Shown here piece by piece: positions 1 to 12,122 of a stretch of 64,000 nucleotides of DNA. Each line of letters begins with the position of its first letter. Position 1 is the first letter of the stretch. Under the pieces are notes generated by a model. That model was not told the origin of the DNA, did not search any database, and was given only the letters and a program-made list of their open reading frames with translations. The stretch is taken from NCBI GenBank assembly GCA_028829895.1, contig CM054177.1:37292564-37356563 (forward strand). Reading direction: 5' to 3'. The DNA is from Sinotaia quadrata (Eukaryota; Mollusca; Gastropoda; Architaenioglossa; Viviparidae). The translations under genes and the position numbers were made by a program.

Positions 1-538
1 CCAGTCTATAGTATATGAGCAGTCAACCATAACTATTAGACAAAGCCATTGAGTTGCAAACAAATGACCTCCTTAGGGACAAGTTCAAAGGACTGTTGGG
101 ATTTTACCAGTTTTTGCCCAAGGAAGACTTTCCTAATGTCATAACCTTTGCATCAAGGTACCTTTCAATCTTTGGAACAACATACCTGTGTGAACAAACA
201 TTTCCAAGAATGAAAATACGTGAAGAACAATTTGAGAACAAACTTGTCTGATGATAATCTCAGTCACTGTTGATGTTAGGGACATCAAATTAAAGTCAGA
301 AATGTCTGCTATTTTGGCATCCAGGAAACAATTTCACCATTCCCACTAATACAGTTATTCATGTGTAGTGTATCAATGTGTTATTAAAAATAACTGAATT
401 AAATAATATTAAATAAATAATTAAAAACAACATCCATTCTTTGATTCTATTTTATTTGGACCTCGAGTGGTAATCAGTCCCCAAACTGCTGTTTGATAGA
501 TAATGCGGCCCTCGGGCTGAAAAGTTTGGAGACCCTTG
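1..538 (+). pseudogene. hAT-family transposase C-terminal fragment with 3' terminal inverted repeat
   Basis: The reading frame at 33-251 ends in a segment resembling the C-terminal dimerisation region of hAT transposases of the ZBED/GTF2IRD2-like kind: a pattern of SIFGTTYLCEQTFPRMK at about 168-215, in which the CEQTF core is characteristic. A stop at 249-251 interrupts it. A one-base shift restores the expected continuation (SDDNL, then LMLGTSN) over about 249-290, so the copy is frameshifted and inactive. The element appears to end at about 538 with a sequence whose reverse complement starts CAAGGGTCTCCAAACTTTTC, close to the CAGGGGTCTCCAAACT terminus of many hAT elements. The 5' part lies outside the window. 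The family assignment rests on remembered motifs, not on a search. Confidence 0.72.
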
Positions 539-572
539 ATTTACATGATTATGTTCTAGAAGTGGATACTGT

Positions 573-803
573 TATTTACTCGGTTACATTATAGCAGTAG
601 ATGCATTTATTTACTCGGTTACATTATAGCAGTAGATACATTTTTTATTTACTCGGTTACATTATAGCAGTAGATACATTTATTTACTCGGTTACATTAT
701 AGCAGTAGATGCATTTATTTACTCGGTTACATTATAGCAGTAGATACATTTTTTATTTACTCGGTTACATTATAGCAGTAGATACATTTATTTACTCGGT
801 TAT
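573..803. repeat. Minisatellite, 35/38-bp unit with 108-bp higher-order repeat
   Basis: Tandem copies of a unit containing TTTACTCGGTTACATTATAG. Three unit variants (GATGCATTTA, GATACATTTTTTA, GATACATTTA endings) recur in the same order twice, giving a 108-bp higher-order period (35+38+35). Degenerate copies continue to about 870. Confidence 0.9.
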
Positions 804-870
804 GTCAATGGATGCGGTTATTCGCACAACTATGTTATTTCACTGCAGTTATTTACACGGTTATATTATG

Positions 871-1434
871 GCAGGATACGCAAACAGCTCTCAAGCGAAT
901 CCTGATCCGCCTTGCACGTGTGACGTCATTTGACCCGAAAATATTCACGCTATCAACAATGTTATCTTGGCGCAATGATAAATTCCAAGAGATTGAGATA
1001 CTGTCCACGTTCTTTGTCACGACACACTTTAGCCTCGTCAATCTGCTTCCATCCGGCTTTCTTGTTGTTGCTCGATTGAAGTATAATAATCAAGTCCAGA
1101 ATAGCTGGACACGCTCAGGGCGATTCGGCCATGACACGCTCAGTTCATAGTGACTAAAATGTATGCGTGATCTCCCCTTGATGGAATGTTTGTACACGTG
1201 AAAGGCTGAACTGGGCTATTCACACACTAATGCATGTACTTACGCTCGAACAGGTGTATGTCAAAGTGCTCTATGCAAATGTCTCTGAGTTATGATGAAA
1301 GCGGGAATGGAAAGTGTTCGCCTGCTACAATTCAAGATGTAACATAATAGCATTATAATTATCACACTCTGTGGCCTAAACCGGACTTCTATTAGGGCAA
1401 TTTCTTCTCGGAACGTCATTTGTTGATCAAATTC

Positions 1435-1435
<1 letters not shown>
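871..1435. other. No recognisable feature
   Basis: Unique-looking sequence with only short overlapping ORFs on both strands. Nothing in them resembles a known protein family. Confidence 0.5.
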
Positions 1436-1488
<53 letters not shown>

Positions 1489-1512
1489 GTGTTTGTGTGT
1501 ATGTGTGTGTGA
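1436..1512. repeat. (TG)n microsatellite
   Basis: A nearly pure TG run covers about 1436-1488 and an imperfect extension follows to 1512. Its reverse strand produces the His/Thr-rich pseudo-ORFs seen here. Confidence 0.95.
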
Positions 1513-2358
1513 GTGATAGAGAGAATGAATCTTGCTGCGCTTTGGCACATATGGCACGGTTCAATTGCCATTGCACTCGCTCTGGTCTCACTCCCTGACG
1601 GGACATGCCACAAATCTAGTGTTTACCACAAACGCTGACTTTAAAATGGAACAGAACAACAGTCCGGAACGAATAGTGCGTAAATACAGATTCCAGACGG
1701 GTGATCTAAAAGTAATGTGCAACTGTTCTAAACCCCGCACGTGCGTTTTGAGTCACATGGTTGTATGCCGCTCTCGCCCTACTATTCCAGGGATGGGGGA
1801 ACACTTTTTTTGGTATTGCCCTAAATCTGTTTATGTTAGTGTAAACTTCAAAGTAAACAAAGCCAAGTTAATTGATTAAACAAAAACCAGTTTATTGCTC
1901 TTAAAATTAAGAATAAATGCTTTCAAAGTCAAGAATTAATTTAAAAAATTAAAAACTTTAAAAAGCCACACATGCTATCCTAAGAATAGCACACATACAA
2001 AATTAATAAAAAGGATTAAAGAACTGAAAAATTTCATTCAAAACATCTCCTCTTCAAGTTTTTGCGAAAATGGTGATGTTTCATTTTTGTCTTTTTTTAT
2101 TATTTTTTTTTTTTTTACTGATTTGTGTACTTTTAAGGCAGCAGCATGTTTTATGCTTTGACATGTACAAGTAAACTCACAGCTTCAACCAGGCAGTTGG
2201 CCAGACGGCGGATAAAGAGTGAAGTGTATTGAGATTTTAAATGTATCTGCTCTCTAAAATCACGTGGATATCTGATAAGTCCAAGTTTAAAATGAAATTT
2301 ATTTCCTGACTAAGCTGAACGCAAGAAATGATGGAAACTTAAATCTTACTGTGTGCGG
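1513..2358. other. No recognisable feature
   Basis: A 115-codon ORF at 1532-1879 has no recognisable domain. The rest is AT-rich with a T-rich run near 2092-2116. I see no gene. Confidence 0.5.
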
Positions 2359-2637
2359 ATTTTTGTTGGCATTGACTTGCTCGTCAACTGCTAATATTCA
2401 CTTATTTTGCAGACGGCACAAATGCCAATGGAGATGTTTTGTTGGTTGGTTGTGAACGATTTAGATCCGGGAGTGGGGCTAGAGTGGATTTTAATGTAGT
2501 TTTATTCCTAAATGGTCTACATTTTACCCTGACAGTCAGTGGCTTTCTTTATCAAGGGATTGCTTTTAGCACATTCGACCTGTAGGGCACTGCAACCCAC
2601 GTCATCGTCTCAGCCCATCATCTTAAACAGTGTTCCC

Positions 2638-2750
2638 AGCATGGTGCCTGCCAAGGCATGTACCTGCGCTCGCCAAGTCATGTACCTGTGTCCGTCAAAA
2701 CATGTACCTAGCGCCCACCAAGCCATGTACTGGTGCCCGCCAAACCATGC
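2638..2750. repeat. Short minisatellite, about 22-23 bp x5, inside LTR copy A
   Basis: Degenerate copies of CATGTACCTGCGCYCGCCAA-type units. They lie where the promoter would be expected in the other LTR copies and account for two short ORFs. Confidence 0.75.
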
Positions 2751-2855
2751 GTTATTCACGATACCGACAGACCGATTGCAAGCGTCTAGTCATCTGTGAT
2801 ATTGCCGTGAATCACTAGGCCTGCTGTTGAGTCAGTAAAGTCGTTATTGAGCAAG

Positions 2856-3421
2856 GTAACACATCGATTTCCTTAAATACTATTGTATTTTATTTAAGAT
2901 GTGATTGTGTTGAATTTACATGCCTATTATTGTTAAATTGAATTATTGCAAATTCTCTAAACACGTGGTTGAATAACAGTGTGGCTAAGTTCGAATATTG
3001 CATTCTCTAAATTAATTGTCGAATTGTAAGATGATAATTTATAAACTAAAATAACTGAATTGTGATGGCAGAACATTTGTGCACATTCATTTGTAAATCT
3101 ATTGTAACAATTTTAAATTCATTTGCATGTATAATATTATTGAAATTGTAATGCGCATATACGTGATTTTAAATTATATTTGATTTCTTCCATTTCAATT
3201 TTAATTTGTAAAGTAAAAATGGTTTTGAAATATTTCTAAGCTTTTGTGTACATTAATTGTAACATGCATGAGCGTGACCAAAACTGTATCTTTATTATAT
3301 ATTAAATTATTCAATGTAAGATACTAAAATGGTCAAGGAATAACTATGCTATTGTTCACACCACGTGCTAAGATTGCGAATCTATAAGAACTATCTCTCA
3401 TAGGAATTCATTTATTTCCAG
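2856..3421 (+). other. Putative intron conserved in group-1 LTRs (copy A)
   Basis: Begins AAG|GTAACA and ends TTTATTTCCAG|AG, length 566 bp. The same two boundaries occur at matching positions in the other three group-1 copies (567, 568 and 578 bp). Splicing itself is inferred, not shown. Confidence 0.4.
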
Positions 3422-4179
3422 AGCTGGTCTATGTCTTTGTTGATGAGTTCATGTCGACGTTTCCTATGTCTATGTCGACGCTTCTATGACTTGCATCTTA
3501 CGTTTATGTAGACGCTTCTTGTCATTTTGACTGCTTGTCACTTGGCAAGTGTTCTACGCAACGTCATACCCACTTTGCTCAACCTGTTGACTTGGTCATG
3601 AGCGAGTGAGACAACTCAGACAAAGGGCAACGATGTGCGAAGTGTTGAACAGAAACTGACCGATTGCATCTCCTGTAACCGACTATGACAGTTGGGGATT
3701 CAGTGTGCATTGTTTCATCGCAATAAGGATGACTAGCTAAGTACCAGAGTCTGATAAACTTGAAATGTCTATGGAACATTTGCAATCTCGTGTATCGAAT
3801 AATTAGCATAGTATATGAGACCTAGTATCACCGTGAATCTCTAAATACTTTGTTATTTGTTAAACTTTTATTAAATTCTTTTTATTTGTTTATCAATTAT
3901 CCTAGTTGACTATTTATGCAAGATAGATCAAAAGAGCTGGGTGGGGGCAATAGAGTCATGAAGGAAGATTGAATGCATAATTAGTTATAATTGATTAAAC
4001 GTTTCCCAGTTTGTGCTTTGTACACCAGCTTGCCTGTAAAATTTGTCGGCTTTAACTAAGAGCATTTAAATTTTATTGAGACTGAAGGGTAAGTTGGAGG
4101 GCATCCAGTCTGTTGTCAGAATAAGGTGGGATAATTCTGAAGCAGGGTCTTAAAATAAATGCTGGAATGTAACAATTTT

Positions 4180-5149
4180 CCAAATATGAAGAAAGTGGTA
4201 TGTGGCAGTGATTTTAATTATTCACTACATTCAAAACCTCAGGAGCAGCTTGAAAAGATATTTTGATAGTTCATCTTCATTGAGTCTGTAATTTGCCTTA
4301 ATTGAAAATCCTTTGACTTGCCAAAATGCAAAAAAATACAATTGACTGCATGTATCATCAAGTAAAAAGAAGTGGAACTCAATATTTTGAATCTTCAAAA
4401 TGCTATCATTCTCAAATCGACTAAAACAGATGATAATTTTTTAATCTATAGCGTACACAATAAATCTTAATTCGATTCCATTTATCTCTGTGAACTTTTT
4501 TTAACGATGAGCATAATAAAGTCAAAATACAGATCTTGACTTATACAGATCTTGATGATTGCTTACAAACGGGAATATAATTTTACTCGCTCAGCTGCTA
4601 AAAAACTGGCTAATGAAATACATTCCCCAAAACATTCTGATTTATTACAATAAAGCAGGTGCCTGAAGAATATCATTTCTCTATTTCATTCAGATGAGCG
4701 CTTATGAATATTTATTCATATGTGTATGCTTATAGGAATCTGCATACAGGTAACAATAACAATGGTGCTTCACGCTTTCATATTTGTGTTTATGTGTTGA
4801 AATCCAAGTAAAAATAGAAAGATTTTTTAAAAATTGACATCTGACTTCTATGCTAAAGAAAGAATCATAAATATATAACGGTCCCTAATTCAACAATACT
4901 CTAAATACAAACTTTTAAAAATAAATAAGATGAAAACTGCCTGCATCTGATATCTATTTTGTAAAAACTACTTAATCCATCTTCCAGATAGATTCAAAAA
5001 GAGCGAATTCACATGGTAATAGAGAAAGAGCTTGAATGGTATAGATACACGTAGTACATATTACTAAATGTGATGATTTTTGTATTATTTAATATCTAGC
5101 ACAAAAATAAGTTTTGAAAAATTGATGGCGCCCGCCAAACTCTTGTGAA
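4180..5149. other. AT-rich sequence, possibly the body of a decayed hAT-like element
   Basis: No ORF of note. It precedes a hAT-like terminus at 5150-5191, but no matching left terminus was found, so its membership in that element is only a possibility. Confidence 0.3.
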
Positions 5150-5191
5150 AATTTGAATGTGCTCTTGGCCACGAAAAGGTTGGAACCACTG
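5150..5191. mobile_element. Isolated hAT-like terminal inverted repeat
   Basis: The sequence ending GGTTGGAACCACTG at 5191 is, in reverse complement, CAGTGGTTCCAACCTTTTCG, which fits the CAGTGGTTCYCAACCTTTT termini of many hAT elements. The partner terminus and an 8-bp target duplication were not found. Confidence 0.45.
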
Positions 5192-5466
5192 AACTAGGGG
5201 ATATACGTTCCTGACTGACTAAAATTATGGAGAAACCTTAAGGCCGGGACCGATTTCTCGTTCGGGGTGGTGGTGGTGGTGGGCGAGTTATGCCAGAGTG
5301 CTTGTGGTGGCGGATGTGGGGGCCATGCCTATTCAGTACTGTTTGTTCTTTCGCGCACAGGACTCAGTCTGGAGGTTGTGTTCCGTACCTCAGTTAACTG
5401 CTGTACTTAATTGCAGTCTAAAGAGCAAATATGCTGACTGAAAACACCTGTTTTGCTTATCTGCAG

Positions 5467-5866
5467 ATACTGATGTTATGTCCTGTTTGGTAGTACTGGT
5501 GTTATACTCTGTCTGGTAGTAGTGGAGTTATGTTCTGTCTAGTAATACTGGTGCCTGTCTGGTAATACAAGTATTATGTTCTGTCCCGGTAGAACTGGTA
5601 TTATATCCTGTATAGTAATAACGGTGTTATATCCTGTCTAATAGTAGTAGTATTATATCCTGCATGGATATATCCTGTCCGGTAGTACTGTTGTTATGTC
5701 CTGTCTTATAGTACTAGTATTATATCCTGTATGGTGATACTGGTTTTACGTCCTTTCTAGTAGTAGTGGCGTTCTGTCATGTCTCGTAATACTGGTGTTA
5801 CATCCTGTCTGGTAGTACTGGTGTTACGTCCTGTCTGGTAATGCTGGTATTATATCCTGTATGGTT
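5467..5866. repeat. Degenerate minisatellite, about 27-bp unit (array 1 of a pair)
   Basis: Roughly 15 diverged copies of GTCCTGTCTGGTAGTACTGG followed by TGTTAT. The same unit forms a second array at 7985-8172. Confidence 0.85.
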
Positions 5867-5869
5867 GTT

Positions 5870-6439
5870 GCCAAAAGAAAAGAAAGAAAAGAAACAAGAA
5901 TGATGTATGATGAAATAAAATAAAATAAATATAAATTTCAAGATTCATCATGCAGTACTACTTCGAAAATAGCCTAAGCATTTTTCAACATAATAACAGT
6001 CATTATTTATAAGTTCTGGAGCCACTGCTCCTATATCAAAATTCAATAGTTCAACAGTAACAATGTCATTCGACTTGCAAGTCCTCTTCAATCAGTCCCA
6101 TCAACATTTACTTATACTAATCTTAAAATGACTCTTCGCTGTTCAATGTAGATTTAAGTTTAAGGTTTATTTTTAATTCAAGGTTTAATTCTTAAAGATC
6201 CTAAGCTTTAGTTTTAAGTTTTAGGTATATGTGCTCTGAGATTCCTATGCTATTTAGTATTTTTCTACTCACATAGTCATTGCCACTTTCTCCTCGTGCT
6301 GGGGGGGTTTGAAGATACGCCAAACACCATCGACGTCTCGACACTGGTTCGCTCCCTCAAACCCAAGTACAGCCGTCCCCGCTGCTACTGTTTCACTTCC
6401 TTATTACGCTTCTTGTTAGGCCTATTTCTCAACTCTTAC
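5870..6439. other. AT-rich sequence, no gene recognised
   Basis: Begins with an AAAGAAAAG-rich stretch directly after the 27-bp array. A similar A/G-rich stretch follows the second array at about 8195-8235. Near 6160-6230 there are loose AAGTTTAAGGTTT-type repeats. Confidence 0.5.
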
Positions 6440-6570
6440 CTTTTCATTACTTCTCATTTCATTTCTCATCTCTTCTCTTCTCATTAACGTTTCTCATTTC
6501 TTCTCTTCTCATTAACGTTTCTCATTTCTTCTCTTTTCATTACATTTCTCATTTCTTCTCTTCATGTTAA
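6440..6570. repeat. Pyrimidine-rich minisatellite, 27-28 bp x4
   Basis: Copies of TTTCTCATTTCTTCTCTTYT followed by CATTAACG. The strand is almost entirely C and T. Confidence 0.85.
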
Positions 6571-7984
6571 TTAACTAATGGTCAACCTTGCTGTTTTTCT
6601 GCGATGTGCCACACATGATCATGACTGCCCATCTTCAATATCTCCCAGCACCGCAACATTAAACATCCATCAGGAATTCATCTTTGCATGGAAAATAATT
6701 GATCGCCAGCGGTCTTTGCACAGAGTCTTTGAAGAACCCGAGATGACTGTCCATACGACTGGTCCATCTTGATTTGTTGACGGCCCTGATGGCGTGCCTT
6801 CAAAATACAGCCAGGTAGACCTCTGGCACTCTATTGCAGTGTCCAAGCATTCTCTCGCTGGTTGCCTCCCAGCCATAGAGCCCTTGGTACAAAAAAACAG
6901 GGAGAAACTTAGAGGGTCTTTTTCACCCCTCTACCAACCTCTACATTCTCAGTGTTTCTCATTCGTTTCTGTGGTTGGTGGTTCTGCTTACATCCACCCC
7001 AGAAGCCGCAAGAGACCTCATGTTCTCAGTCTTGGTCTGCTTCTATGGGGATCCCCAGAGCCTTGCGGTGAGGTGGAGGGCAGGAGGGCTGGCGGAAAGC
7101 GGTGAAATAGGCAGCACCAGTTTGGAGCACACCCTCAACTGCCCTCCCTTGGTGGGAATGTTCGTTTCTGTCTCTGTCACCCCATTTTATGTACAGAGTC
7201 CTTGTACATTATTTTCACTGAACACACCCCTCCAGCACACAGTACCCCCATCCAGCACTGCACTTATGTGCTGACCAATATCCTGACTGTCCACTTCCAT
7301 TTAGTGCCAAGTATTGAATTCCAAGTCTGACACCTTTGACTGACACATCAATGTGCCTGCTAAATAACTACCTAACCCAGAGCATGACTGACCCTCAGAG
7401 TGGTCCTATTTTTATTTTGTTTTTAAAACTACGATGCTATGGTGACTCATCGCCACCTGGCAAGAGTACACTATTCCTAGCAAGAAAAGGTTGTACACAC
7501 AAACCAACACATTTAACTATAGTAATATAAATCTTAACTTTCCAATAAATCAAAATTCTATTTCAACAAATAATTTCACACTAACAATATCAAATGTAAG
7601 CTACAACTTTTTATAGTGGTGATTCTTAAGACAAGTTACATTTCAAAACTCAGAGCCTGTTTTCTCACAGACAAAATTAGCGCCTCAGTGGCCTACCACG
7701 TATTCCCCCCCCCCCCCCCCGTACACTGACGTGATTTATGGGCTTGGCATCCCTGACCACAGGGGTAAATGCATGTGTCCCTCCAAAGTTAATTACGCCT
7801 TTCCATTCCCCTGCACTAACCTAGCTTTCCACCTTAGGTTTCACATTGTTGACAAAATGGTCATTTTGGCCCCTTTCTATGTTTAAATTAATTTGGCTGT
7901 TTCATTAATCATTTAGAGTATGATGACACTTAGAGAGAGAGAGAAAAATTTTATTAATATTTTCTCATGCTCGTGACAATGGTA
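6571..7984. other. Mixed-composition sequence with a 16-base poly-C run; no gene recognised
   Basis: 6590-7280 is less AT-rich than its surroundings and holds overlapping ORFs of 60-100 codons on both strands, none with a motif I recognise. A run of 16 C lies at 7705-7720. The whole interval lies between two arrays of the same 27-bp minisatellite. Confidence 0.45.
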
Positions 7985-8172
7985 ATAGTGATGTTATGTC
8001 CTGTCTAGTAATAGTGGTATTATGTCCTATATGGTAATATTAGCATTACATCTTGTCTAGTAGTACTGGTGTTATGTCCTATCTGATAATACTGGTGTTA
8101 CCACCTAACTGGTAATATTGGTATTGTGTCCTGTCTGGTAATATTGGTGTTATGTCCTGTCTGGTAGTGCTT
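7985..8172. repeat. Degenerate minisatellite, about 27-bp unit (array 2 of a pair)
   Basis: About seven copies of the unit also seen at 5467-5866 (GTCCTGTCTGGTAATAYTGG plus TGTTAT). Confidence 0.85.
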
Positions 8173-9837
8173 TTTATCTAAGCAAATAAAGATGCTGCAT
8201 GAAAAGAAAAACAGAAAAGAAGAAAGCAAAAAACAGTGAAGTATATTGCTTCAAAATACTCGACACCTAACAGAAATTGTGAAATATAAAATAATTTGAC
8301 TGTTGTTTGTTAACTTTTCTTTGCATTAAAGTGAAACAAATCATCGCGAATAACCGACAATGACATACTTAATTCTGTTGATATACAATTAATGGTAAGT
8401 TTGATTTAGGCCTCTAAATACTCTAGTGTGACAAACTTAAGGTGGGAATGGGGGAGAAAGAACATTTGAAGCAACAACACTTATTGATTGATTTTTTTTA
8501 AAACACGCGTGCGTGCATGTGTGTGTGTTCGTGTGTGTGTGTGCATGTGTGCGTGCGTGTGCTTGTGTGTGTACACTTTCACGCACACACAATTACAAAT
8601 AAATTTTGATTCAGTATTTTGTACGTGCATCAAGAACTATTTAAAATTCATTAACGTGCCTGGTATTAGATTCAGCCTTTCAAATCTTTGCCAGTCAGGA
8701 AGATTTTTTGGGAAAAGATTAATCAACAGTTTATCTGTTTAAAGGGAGAACTTACTGCATTTCAGTGTAACGTATTTTCAGACGCCATAATTGAAGGCAT
8801 TAACGATATTTTGAATGCAAGATAAAATAGCCGGTTAAACTGTTACTAGTTTCATGTATTATTTAATCTAACGATCGTTTTTCTATTTCAGTCGTGGACG
8901 AGGTTTACAATTTTTGTTGTGCTTAAATGTTTATGCTCTCCATGTTCGTGAAAAGATTTAGCTTATATCGCTACCAGTCCCATAATGTCCTTCTATAGAC
9001 TCATGCTGATTCCAACCTGTGTGGACGCGTCATGGCGCGCGTGATTCAATCAACCTTAACTAGTAATTCTTCACCTGGCGTGAGGGTGTCCCCACAGTAC
9101 GCTGAAATCAGTTGCCCATTTTACCGGGCTTTGGCGGTTTCACTGTCTACTACTCTACAGGTAAATAAATATACCCCGCGGCCTTCTCTCGGCGTGAAGA
9201 CATCAAGTCGTCAACGATAAAATGCACTTTAAATCTTTCATGGTAAAGTCACCAGTTGAGTTCCAAGTTTAACCACTGGCATTGACGAGACGCTTCGCCG
9301 TCACCATGCAGAGCACGTTCCGTTCACGTTGATGAAATATGTCAAAAACGCTTCACATGCGTCAACACAAACAACAGCAGAGCGATGCAGTCAGTATGAG
9401 ATATCATTTAGATGATAATGGGTGCTACTGCTCTGTGAGAATGTATTCAGTGTGCTACTAATCAGTGAGGATCTATGCAGTGTGCTACGAATCACCATCA
9501 TGCAATTTTTAACTAATCATGGGAAGCAGTGTTTTACTACTATGGTCTTGTTCGACTGTTATCTTATGTCGCAGCCATGTCATCTATGACAAGTTCACTT
9601 AAAGCAAGCTGCAGGAGTGGAACACAGAGATGTATAGCACAAGTTACCTGTTATCACACCACTACTTTTCAATCCCTGGAAGAACACAACATGATCTCCG
9701 TCTCATCATGAATAAAACATCGGCGGTGTGTGTGTGTGTGGAAGGGGGGCTGGGGGGGGGGGTACGATCCCGGGCGTTAAAAATTCCAATTCTCCTCCTT
9801 CTGACCTCCGTACTGCCGTGTCTGTACAAACCTAACG
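8173..9837. other. No gene recognised; TG-rich patch
   Basis: A TG/GCGT-rich patch covers 8505-8573. Short repeats with CAGTGTGCTAC lie near 9420-9490. A G-rich stretch lies at 9738-9765. ORFs are short and unrecognised. Confidence 0.5.
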
Positions 9838-10040
9838 GTGACATTAGTATGGTGACAGTTACACCTATTAGTATGGCAACAATGGCACATATCATTACAG
9901 CGACAGTGACACACACAAGTATGTCGACACTGACACGTATTGTTATGGCGACAGTGACACGCATTAGTATGATGACAGTGATATGTATTAGTATGGCGAC
10001 AGTGACAAACATAGGTATTAGTACGATGCCAGTGACACAG
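9838..10040. repeat. Minisatellite, about 30-bp unit x7
   Basis: Copies of GACAGTGACACGTATTAGTA followed by TGGC, with substitutions. It is open in several frames on both strands and produces the 137- and 149-codon apparent ORFs, which I do not regard as genes. Confidence 0.88.
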
Positions 10041-10207
10041 TAGTGGGCACAATATCGGTGGGCGTTAAAAATTATAGTAAGCGTACGTCTGTCTTGTACA
10101 AAAGATCTCATGTCTTATATTATAATGCTACAACTGAAAAAAAACCAAGCACCAAAATAAAATCTATTCCGGAGAAGAATTAAAACACAAATCCGTCAAA
10201 TGCACAT

Positions 10208-10210
<3 letters not shown>

Positions 10211-10247
<37 letters not shown>
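10211..10247. repeat. (AC)n microsatellite
   Basis: A run of about 18 AC dinucleotides. Confidence 0.95.
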
Positions 10248-10251
<4 letters not shown>

Positions 10252-12007
10252 CTGTAGACTCACCACCACCACTTGTGAAGCAAGAGAGCTGTTAAAGGAT
10301 TTAAGATCAGTGTAAATATAAAGAAAAAGAGAAATCCTAGCTTCAAGTTGGAACAGTACCTTTTGCAACACTGTCAGCAGTTACGACTTTTGATGGCAGG
10401 TATTAAAACAATTGCCATTTTACGACTTATTGAATACTTAACTCCACACTGCTTATTGTTTCCACATTTTGAAACGCCTTTCATTTTGGCAAATTGTTGT
10501 CTTTGTTTTATTAGTGGTGTTAACATTCGCATTTTTATTTTTCGCCAAGTATTCCATCGTTTTATTCATTTTTTTTCATTGATGTTTTCGTTCAGTAATA
10601 CTTTGAATGTAAGTTTATACCCTTCCCTCCTGTGTTAAAGGTTTTTGTGACGTTTGCTAGAAGGTGGGAAAGATGTTAATTTTCTACCAATCCGGGCCGC
10701 CCGTAACTTTAGGCTAATCCCCAAAACATACGTACTGGCTGGCAACACGTGTATGAAAGATGGAAGATAGTTAATATAGAATAGAAGAGTGATAGTTCTA
10801 GAAGATAGCTTGAGCCCCCTGACACATACAGCCAGGATAGAAAGTAAATACAGGTGACAGTACAACATATAATATGTGAGTCATGCTAATCAGTATCAGT
10901 ATTAAATGTATTCAACAAAAAATAAAATAAGAAAGCACTGTTACATATAGCAATTAGTTCAACAGTTACAATTAGAGTTTATAATTCATAATCATGACCA
11001 TATGTTGTCATAAGAAATGTTCATTTTGAGTCCTAGGGCACTGTAGTAGTTATTGGGTATGTTCGTGTGAACGAATTAATAATGAGTTTATAATAGAACA
11101 CTGAATGTTTCTGAGTGGACTCTAAAAGTAATTTGATTAAGATTTGATTGGATTTAATTGAAGCTGTGTGGTTATATTGGCAGGTGCACACATGAATGTT
11201 GAACTGGTCTTTGGCCCCTGTGTCGTTTTGTGCTGGTGTTGCTCGTGGCTATGTCCTCATCAAATTCAACAACCATGATAATGTAGTTCCATTCTGGCAT
11301 TGCTTTGCAACTTGCACTCATCAAAATCAATGTCTCAGGTAAAGTGCCAATCTGCCAGTAAGATGCACATGGGCTAAGAATTTGTCCTCATGTGTTCTCT
11401 GATAGACAACAATCTTACTTACAGTGTTATCATACATTTCAAGAAACAAACTATAACAATATAAAATATAGTTACGATTAAATGAACAAAGTTATAATAT
11501 TTAGTTATGCAAGCAAAACCACATATCTTTGGCAGTAATATACACAGAGAATGGTTTCCTGAAGGTATTGATAACCAGCAATAAGAGCTAGTACTATGGT
11601 TATAACTTGTTAAGGCTGGAAGCCAAAATACACATTGCCTCTCGAGTCTAGAGCTTGAATATGACTGACAACAGGTGAGTTTCTAGTATATTCATTTGCA
11701 CGTGGTTGAGTGGGCACTCTGGTTGGTTTGTTAGAGCAAATGTCTGGAACATTCAGGTATATTTCAGTCCGGGGATAAGGGTCAGTCTTTCAAGAAGGTA
11801 GGTTTGCATATAGCCTACTTTTAGAGGAGGGTGGCCATCGGCTACATAAGCCATTATTTGAGAGTTTTCAAAGACTCTTGATCCAGATTCTGTGCTATTG
11901 GGGACAAGGGAGTTTTAATCAAACATGTAGAAGAAAGAACCTTAATAAAAATTATGAAACAAAAGCTTATAAATATCTCAAATAAATGGATTCTCAATGA
12001 AATGTTT
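10248..12007. other. AT-rich sequence, no gene recognised
   Basis: Scattered short ORFs without recognisable motifs. No array or element boundary was seen in this 1.8-kb stretch. Confidence 0.5.
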
Positions 12008-12122
12008 ATGACAATTCTTAATGACAAGACTACAACATATTTCTTAATGAGAAGTCTACAAAAAAGGATTCTTAATGACAAGACTACAACATATTTCGTA
12101 ATGAGAAGTCTACAAAAATAAC
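12008..12122. repeat. Direct repeat, about 57 bp x2
   Basis: TTCTTAATGACAAGACTACA followed by ACATATTTC and GAGAAGTCTACAAAAA occurs twice in tandem. Confidence 0.85.

Larger units (their letters stand above)
2364..4174 (+). mobile_element. Solo LTR-like element, group 1 copy A (diverged 5' third)
   Basis: From about 2750 to 4174 this copy aligns by eye with the elements at 14321, 40857 and 45309. Shared landmarks are AAGGTAACACATCG at 2853, CACGTGGTTGA near 2962, ATTCATTTATTTCCAGAG at 3405-3422, GGGTGGGGGC near 3940 and the terminal block with AATAAA and GTAACA at 4169-4174. The 3' flank ATTTT (4175-4179) is matched by ATTTT at 2359-2363 followed by TG, suggesting a 5' end at 2364 and a length of 1811 bp. 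The 5' third is poorly conserved and contains a minisatellite in place of a clear TATA box, so the 5' boundary is less certain than in the other copies. No internal coding region is attached. The LTR class is inferred from the termini and target duplication. Confidence 0.6.

Noticed and set aside
1532..1879. 115-codon ORF
   Set aside because: It starts next to a TG microsatellite, has no motif and no codon pattern distinct from its surroundings.
4175..5191. Complete hAT element ending at 5191
   Set aside because: No left terminus or 8-bp duplication could be found; only the right terminus is reported.
6590..7280. Possible gene in the less AT-rich stretch
   Set aside because: Overlapping ORFs on both strands, none longer than about 100 codons and none with a recognisable motif.
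9630..10111. 137- and 149-codon ORFs on opposite strands
   Set aside because: Both are driven by the 30-bp minisatellite, which is open in several frames.
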